From: Gammaproteobacteria bacterium
GTDB lineage: Bacteria > Pseudomonadota > Gammaproteobacteria > Chromatiales > Chromatiaceae
Direction: 5' to 3'
Assembly: GCA_015767355.1 (NCBI GenBank)
Contig: JADWMH010000066.1
Location: 1 to 10,076 of the forward strand
Length of the DNA: 10,076 bases
Below the pieces are notes generated by a model. It saw only the letters and a program-made list of their open reading frames with translations, was not told the DNA's origin and searched no databases. Below are positions 6,385-10,076 of the stretch, one piece after another (positions within the stretch are counted from its first letter, which is position 1; each line of letters begins with the position of its first letter). The position numbers were made by a program, and so were the translations under genes.

Positions 6385-7772
6385 TGCCGGAGTTTCTCTT
6401 CCTGTGGACGGATCTGCTGCTGTGGCTGCTGGTGCTGCTGACGGTGGTGTTTATACGCTATGCAGGCAAACGTCGTCACCTGCGCGAACCCTGGCAGCGT
6501 GTTTTTCGCTCCGGCATGGCTGTCGGCGCTGGCGTTGTGCTCGGTGCTTTTATACTCATCGGCCTGCTCGACTCGATTCACTTTCGCAGCGGTGATGATG
6601 CGGCCAATCCCGGTGAAGTGCTGAGCCTGTTCGACACCATGGTCACGCCGCTGCGTGAACAACAGGAGAAGAGCTACTCTGCGCCTTTTGCAACAACACT
6701 CTATGCAAAAGAGATGGTGACTCTGAATGATGGCAGCACAGTGCGCATCTATCCGCGACTGAAGTATGGCGGAGCGCATCTGACAGAGTTGGGAGAGAAG
6801 CGGCGGGATATTTTTGTGACCACTGCCATAGGAGCTTTCCAGGCTATAGTGCTGTGGCTGATGGTAGTTGGCCTGTTGGGTCTATGGCGGCGCAAAAAAC
6901 CTGGCCCCCACTGGCTGTCGATGCTCCGCAGCAGTAGCGACAACACCAACCGCTTCCCCTGGCACGTTCTCTCCTGGATGCTGCTTATCCTGTTTATGTT
7001 GATCCTCATCAGCGCCAACCTGTCGCTGAAATATCATATCCTGGGCACCGACAAGGTGGGGGAGGATGTCTTCTACCAGGCGTTGAAGAGCATCCGCACC
7101 GGCCTGGTGCTGGGAACACTCACGACGCTGGTGATGCTGCCAGCGGCGATTCTTCTGGGGGTCATGGCCGGCTATTTCCGGGGCTGGGTCGATGATGTGA
7201 TCCAGTATCTCTACACCACCCTGAATTCGATTCCCGGGGTGCTGCTGATCGCCGCCTCGGTGCTGATGCTGCAGGTCTACATGGACAACAATGCAGCCGA
7301 TTTCAGCTCTACCATCGAAAGGGCCGATATGCGCCTGCTGTTCTTGTGCATTATTCTCGGCGTCACCAGCTGGACCGGCCTGTGCCGCATGCTGCGCGGC
7401 GAAGCGCTGAAGATCCGTGAACTCGACTATGTGCAGGCGTCACAGGCATTCGGCGTCAGCAGCTTCCGCATCATGATGCGCCACCTGGTTCCCAACGTCA
7501 TGCATATCGTGTTGATCACCGTGGTGCTCGATTTCAGCGGCCTGGTGCTGGCCGAGGCGGTGCTTGCCTACATCAATATCGGCGTCGATCCCAGCACCAA
7601 CAGCTGGGGCAACATGATCAACAGCGCCCGCCTGGAGATGGCGCGTGAACCGATCGTGTGGTGGTCGCTGTCGGCGGCTTTCGTCTTTATGTTTGCGCTG
7701 GTGCTGGCCGCAAACCTTTTTTCTGACGTGGTAAGGGATGCCTTTGATCCGCGTCTAAGGGGAAATTCATGA
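6384..7772 (+). CDS. DppC/OppC-type ABC transporter permease with N-terminal membrane extension
   Basis: Second membrane subunit, 462 residues, against about 300 for ordinary DppC. The C-terminal two thirds is standard: HILGTDKVGEDVFYQALKSI at about 218-237, then helices near 239-266, 283-301 and 319-338, an EAA loop at about 342-370 (EALKIRELDYVQASQAFGVS), LAEAVLAYINIG, and the ending VRDAFDPRLRG. In front are roughly 190 extra residues: two helices (about 4-26 and 43-63), a hydrophilic segment of about 80 residues, and a third helix (about 148-168). Positive residues (GKRRHLREPWQR and WRRKKPG) fall where loops would be cytoplasmic. This puts the hydrophilic segment in the periplasm and the N-terminus outside, giving nine helices in all. 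I chose the ATG at 6384 (TGATG, 1-bp overlap with the previous stop); a GTG at 6381 is also possible. No separate ribosome site is seen, which fits coupling. Confidence 0.93.
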   Translation: MPEFLFLWTDLLLWLLVLLTVVFIRYAGKRRHLREPWQRVFRSGMAVGAGVVLGAFILIGLLDSIHFRSGDDAANPGEVLSLFDTMVTPLREQQEKSYSAPFATTLYAKEMVTLNDGSTVRIYPRLKYGGAHLTELGEKRRDIFVTTAIGAFQAIVLWLMVVGLLGLWRRKKPGPHWLSMLRSSSDNTNRFPWHVLSWMLLILFMLILISANLSLKYHILGTDKVGEDVFYQALKSIRTGLVLGTLTTLVMLPAAILLGVMAGYFRGWVDDVIQYLYTTLNSIPGVLLIAASVLMLQVYMDNNAADFSSTIERADMRLLFLCIILGVTSWTGLCRMLRGEALKIRELDYVQASQAFGVSSFRIMMRHLVPNVMHIVLITVVLDFSGLVLAEAVLAYINIGVDPSTNSWGNMINSARLEMAREPIVWWSLSAAFVFMFALVLAANLFSDVVRDAFDPRLRGNS

Positions 7773-7790
7773 TCCACATAGGCAGAGTCA

Positions 7791-7871
7791 GTAGGGGGAT
7801 AAGGCGTCTTTTTACCGCATCCACCATGATTCCTATCGGTTGGTGGATGCGCTGTCGCTTATCCCACCTAC
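7791..7871 (-). repeat. Palindromic repeat, copy B (inverted relative to copy A)
   Basis: Outer arms GTAGGGGGATAAG (7791-7803) and CTTATCCCACCTAC (7858-7871) pair imperfectly. Inner arms CGCATCCACCA (7816-7826) and TGGTGGATGCG (7841-7851) pair perfectly and are identical to those of copy A. The non-palindromic parts (GGCGTCTTTTTAC left, CTGTCGC right) match copy A only after reverse complementing, so the two copies face each other. The loops differ in sequence. The element occupies most of the 116-bp gap between permease and ATPase, in an operon where the other junctions overlap. Confidence 0.88.
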
Positions 7872-7875
7872 GTGC

Positions 7876-7881
7876 GGTGAG
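7876..7881 (+). promoter_or_regulatory. Ribosome binding site of the fused ATPase gene
   Basis: GGTGAG lies 7 nt before the ATG at 7889 and is the clearest ribosome site in the operon. Because the ATPase gene is separated from the permeases by repeat copy B, it needs its own initiation signal, unlike the overlapping upstream genes. Confidence 0.6.
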
Positions 7882-7888
7882 TTAATCA

Positions 7889-9880
7889 ATGGATAAACCC
7901 GTTTTACAAATCAACAACCTCACCACCAGCATCGGCCGTGGCGGTGACAGGGTAGTTCCCGTCAGCAATGTCTCTTTTCAGATCAGGCAAGACGAAACGA
8001 TGGCGCTGCTGGGCGAGTCCGGCTGCGGCAAGTCGATGACCGCCCTGTCGATCATGCGGCTGCTGCCGCCATCCGCTGAGATCACCGATGGTGACATCAT
8101 GCTGGAGCAGAGCCATCTGCTGGATCTCTCCGAGCGCGCCATGCGCGCCGAGCGGGGGGGGCGCGTCGGCATGATCTTCCAGGAGCCGATGACGTCACTG
8201 AATCCGGTAATGACTGTCGGCAGGCAGATCGGCGAAGCCGTCAAACTGCATGATGCCGACAACCGCAAACGCGTCATGGAACGTGTCGAAGAGCTGCTGG
8301 ATGATGTCGGCATCCCCGACCCCGCTCGGCGCATGCACGAGTATCCGCACCAACTCTCCGGCGGTATGAAGCAGCGCATCATGATCGCCATGGCGTTGGC
8401 GGGACGACCGCGACTGCTGATAGCCGACGAGCCGACAACAGCGCTGGATGTCACCATCCAGGCGCAGGTATTGCAGCTCATGAAACAGCTGCAACAGCAG
8501 ACCGGTATGGCGATTCTGCTGATTACGCACGATCTCGGCGTGGTGGCAGAGGTGGCTGACCGGGTCGGCATCATGTATGCCGGCGAGATCGTCGAGACTG
8601 CAGATGTTGCAGACTTTTTCAGCCAGCCCCGGCATCCTTACAGTCAACGTCTCTTCGAGGCCCTGCCGACGCCGCAAAAACGCAACCGGCCGCTGCAAGC
8701 CATCGAGGGACAGGTGCCTCCGCTGAATGCAGAGTTCGGCGGCTGCCGGTTCGTCGATCGTTGTCCCTATGCGCAAACGCTTTGCCGTGAACAGATCCCG
8801 CAGTGGCGTGGAGATCAAAACAGTGGTTATCGCTGCCATTTTGAAGATGCTGGCAGTAGTGATGCTGTCGCAACAGAGGAGTTTGAGTTGGCTGAGGAGT
8901 CCATTCAGGGTGATACAAGAGCGCAAGCGCTGCTCGATGTAACAGATCTCAAGGTGTGGTTTCCCATCAGAAAAGGTGTTTTCCATCGCACTGTTGGCCA
9001 TGTACGTGCTGTCGATGGTGTTGATCTCAATTTATCAACTGGCAAAACCCTGGCGCTGGTCGGCGAGTCCGGCTGCGGCAAGACCACAGCCGGCAAAGGC
9101 ATACTGCAGTTGATTCGTCCAACCGCAGGCAGTGTGATGTTCAATGGCGAGGAGCTGACGCAACTGAAGGGCAGGGCGCTGCGCAAACGCCGCGCCGATA
9201 TCCAGCTGATCTTCCAGGATCCGGCTTCGAGTATGAACCCGCGCATGACTGTCGAGGAGATCATTGCCGAGGGGCTGGTCGTGCAGGGCGTTGGCAGGGA
9301 ACAGCGTCAGCTGCGCATTGCAGAGATCCTCGACCAGGTTGGTTTGCCTGGCGATGCAGTCGGGCGCTATCCGCATGAGTTCTCCGGGGGGCAGCGTCAG
9401 CGCATCGCCATTGCGCGTGCGCTGATCCTCGAGCCGCAGCTGATCATCTGTGACGAGCCGACCAGCGCGCTGGATGTCTCGGTGCAGGCGCAGATCCTGA
9501 ACCTGCTCAAGGAGCTGCAGCAGCAGCGCCAAATCTCCTATCTCTTTATCACCCATAACCTGGCTGTGGTCTCCTACCTGGCGGATGATGTGGCCGTGAT
9601 GTACCTGGGCCGCATCGTCGAGCAGGGGAGTGTGGAGCAAATCCTTGACGAGCCGCTGCATCCCTATACCCAGGCCCTGCTGTCAGCAGTGCCTGTGCCG
9701 GATCCGGACTCAAAGCGTGAGGTGATCCGCCTGCAGGGCGACATGCCGTCCCCGGCAAATCCACCGTCAGGCTGCTACTTCCATCCGCGTTGCCCGCAGG
9801 CAATGGACGAGTGCCGCCGGAGTTATCCCGCTGGCAGAGAGATGGACGATGGGCGCAGGTTGAGCTGCCATCTCGTTTGA
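7889..9880 (+). CDS. Fused dual-ATPase subunit of peptide-class ABC transporter (OppD-OppF/YejF type)
   Basis: Powers the importer; both nucleotide-binding subunits are in one 663-residue cytoplasmic chain. Domain 1: Walker A GESGCGKS (K48), signature LSGGMKQ (156-162), Walker B with D180-E181 (LLIADEPTTALD), H-loop His214. Domain 2: Walker A GESGCGKT (K398), signature FSGGQRQ (498-504), D522-E523 (LIICDEPTSALD), H-loop His556. All catalytic residues are present in both sites. Each domain ends in the oligopeptide-transporter C-terminal region with four cysteines: C286, C292, C299, C316 and C629, C635, C642, C660 (C-x5-C-x6-C, then a distant Cys). In related DppD and mycobacterial OppD proteins this pattern binds a [4Fe-4S] cluster. 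The glycine-rich linker region between domains is acidic (about 325-345). YejF and Pseudomonas NppD are fused in the same way. A GGTGAG ribosome site supports the ATG at 7889. Confidence 0.96.
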   Translation: MDKPVLQINNLTTSIGRGGDRVVPVSNVSFQIRQDETMALLGESGCGKSMTALSIMRLLPPSAEITDGDIMLEQSHLLDLSERAMRAERGGRVGMIFQEPMTSLNPVMTVGRQIGEAVKLHDADNRKRVMERVEELLDDVGIPDPARRMHEYPHQLSGGMKQRIMIAMALAGRPRLLIADEPTTALDVTIQAQVLQLMKQLQQQTGMAILLITHDLGVVAEVADRVGIMYAGEIVETADVADFFSQPRHPYSQRLFEALPTPQKRNRPLQAIEGQVPPLNAEFGGCRFVDRCPYAQTLCREQIPQWRGDQNSGYRCHFEDAGSSDAVATEEFELAEESIQGDTRAQALLDVTDLKVWFPIRKGVFHRTVGHVRAVDGVDLNLSTGKTLALVGESGCGKTTAGKGILQLIRPTAGSVMFNGEELTQLKGRALRKRRADIQLIFQDPASSMNPRMTVEEIIAEGLVVQGVGREQRQLRIAEILDQVGLPGDAVGRYPHEFSGGQRQRIAIARALILEPQLIICDEPTSALDVSVQAQILNLLKELQQQRQISYLFITHNLAVVSYLADDVAVMYLGRIVEQGSVEQILDEPLHPYTQALLSAVPVPDPDSKREVIRLQGDMPSPANPPSGCYFHPRCPQAMDECRRSYPAGREMDDGRRLSCHLV

Positions 9881-9898
9881 TTAGTAACAATCTGTTCA

Positions 9899-9951
9899 TA
9901 GGATGTGTTGAGGAACGAAGCGCATCATTTGTGATCGATGCGCACATCCTA
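9899..9951. repeat. Asymmetric palindromic repeat after the transporter operon
   Basis: TAGGATGT (9899-9906) pairs with ACATCCTA (9944-9951), and GCGCATC (9920-9926) with GATGCGC (9937-9943). The left side carries 13 extra unpaired bases (GTTGAGGAACGAA). I recall full copies of this family as TAGGATGTGCTGAGGAACGAAGCGCATC with a symmetrical right arm, so this copy seems to have lost part of the right arm. It starts 19 bp after the ATPase stop. It has no T-run, so a terminator role is doubtful. Confidence 0.75.
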
Positions 9952-9957
9952 CGGCAT

Positions 9958-10039
9958 TGTCATTTCGAACGAAGAGAGAAATCCTGAGACCCTGTCTACA
10001 TGAACAGGAAAAGATTTCTCACATGCGCTCGAAGTGACA
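9958..10039. repeat. Imperfect palindromic repeat (TGTCATTTCGA family)
   Basis: The left arm 9958-9983 (begins TGTCATTTCGAACGAAGAGA) is roughly complementary to 10013-10039, with several mismatches. A nested CCTGT/ACAGG hairpin (9991-9995, 10004-10008) lies in the middle. It matches the TGTCATTTCGAGCGAAGCGAGAAATC dispersed repeat I recall from many bacteria. It follows the previous repeat after 6 bp and has no evident function. Confidence 0.75.
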
Positions 10040-10055
10040 CATAATCATACTGCAT

Positions 10056-10076
10056 AAAAAAACCTCCACCGCCTGA
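10056..10076 (-). terminator. Possible half of an intrinsic terminator for a gene beyond the right edge
   Basis: On the minus strand the bases read GGCGGTGGAGG followed directly by seven T. This is what the 3' arm and U-tract of a rho-independent terminator look like. The matching 5' arm (CCTCCACCGCC) would lie just outside the window, so the call is incomplete. If right, the next gene lies on the minus strand and converges on the transporter operon. Confidence 0.3.

Larger units (their letters stand above)
7769..7885 (+). other. Possible 38-codon leader ORF through repeat copy B
   Basis: An ATG at 7769 overlaps the permease stop as ATGA, as at the other operon junctions. It opens a 38-codon frame (starts MIHIGRVSRGIRRLFTAST) that crosses the whole palindromic element and ends with TAA at 7883-7885, only 3 nt before the ATPase start codon. 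The peptide is basic and resembles nothing I know. If translated, it would carry ribosomes from the permease to the ATPase gene and restore coupling across the insertion. It may be chance; there is no protein-level evidence. Confidence 0.25.

Noticed and set aside
3183..7871. Composite transposon around the permease genes
   Set aside because: No transposase and no target-site duplications are visible. The flanking copies are short palindromes, not insertion sequences, so only a repeat pair is reported.
8195..9001. 268-codon minus-strand frame opposite the ATPase gene
   Set aside because: It is antisense to conserved ABC motifs and has no family features.

Overview
The window looks like chromosomal DNA of a gammaproteobacterium, possibly a sulfur-oxidising or environmental lineage. 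The gene content (yciB, a YciV-type PHP protein, fabI, a dipeptide/oligopeptide-class ABC importer) is that of Gammaproteobacteria. Nearly every intergenic gap is filled with the palindromic dispersed repeats common in such genomes. This placement comes from protein resemblance only. I see no plasmid, phage, transposase, CRISPR, tRNA or rRNA sequence.

Left part (1-1956): on the minus strand lie the first 45 codons of yciB (inner-membrane, septation-associated protein) and, upstream of it, an unrecognised 249-residue acidic soluble protein. The gap between them holds two short tandem repeats and two hairpins, one of which overlaps the stop codon of the unknown gene. Only 23 bp away, and divergent, is a PHP-domain phosphoesterase of the YciV/TrpH/RNase AM family on the plus strand.

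Middle (1957-3235): the PHP gene converges on fabI (minus strand, NADH-dependent enoyl-ACP reductase of fatty-acid synthesis). The 240-bp gap between their stops holds three unrelated repeat families. The gap upstream of fabI holds a 76-bp near-perfect palindrome and one copy of a second palindrome ('copy A').

Right part (3236-9880): a four-gene plus-strand operon for a peptide-class ABC importer. In order it encodes a solute-binding lipoprotein with an extra C-terminal membrane anchor, a DppB-like permease, a DppC-like permease with an N-terminal extension of three membrane segments and a periplasmic loop, and one polypeptide carrying both ATPases (OppD-OppF fusion) with two four-cysteine clusters. 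The first three genes overlap by a few bases. The ATPase gene is separated from them by a second, oppositely oriented copy of the palindrome ('copy B'). The binding protein should capture a peptide-like ligand in the periplasm and pass it to the permease pair, which the fused ATPase drives. The real substrate cannot be read from sequence.

The end (9881-10076) holds two more dispersed palindromes and half of what may be a terminator for a gene beyond the window. I found no wholly new system. The most unusual points are the two inverted repeat copies around the transporter genes (one supplying the likely start codon of the binding protein, the other carrying a possible coupling leader ORF) and the extra membrane anchors on two transporter subunits.
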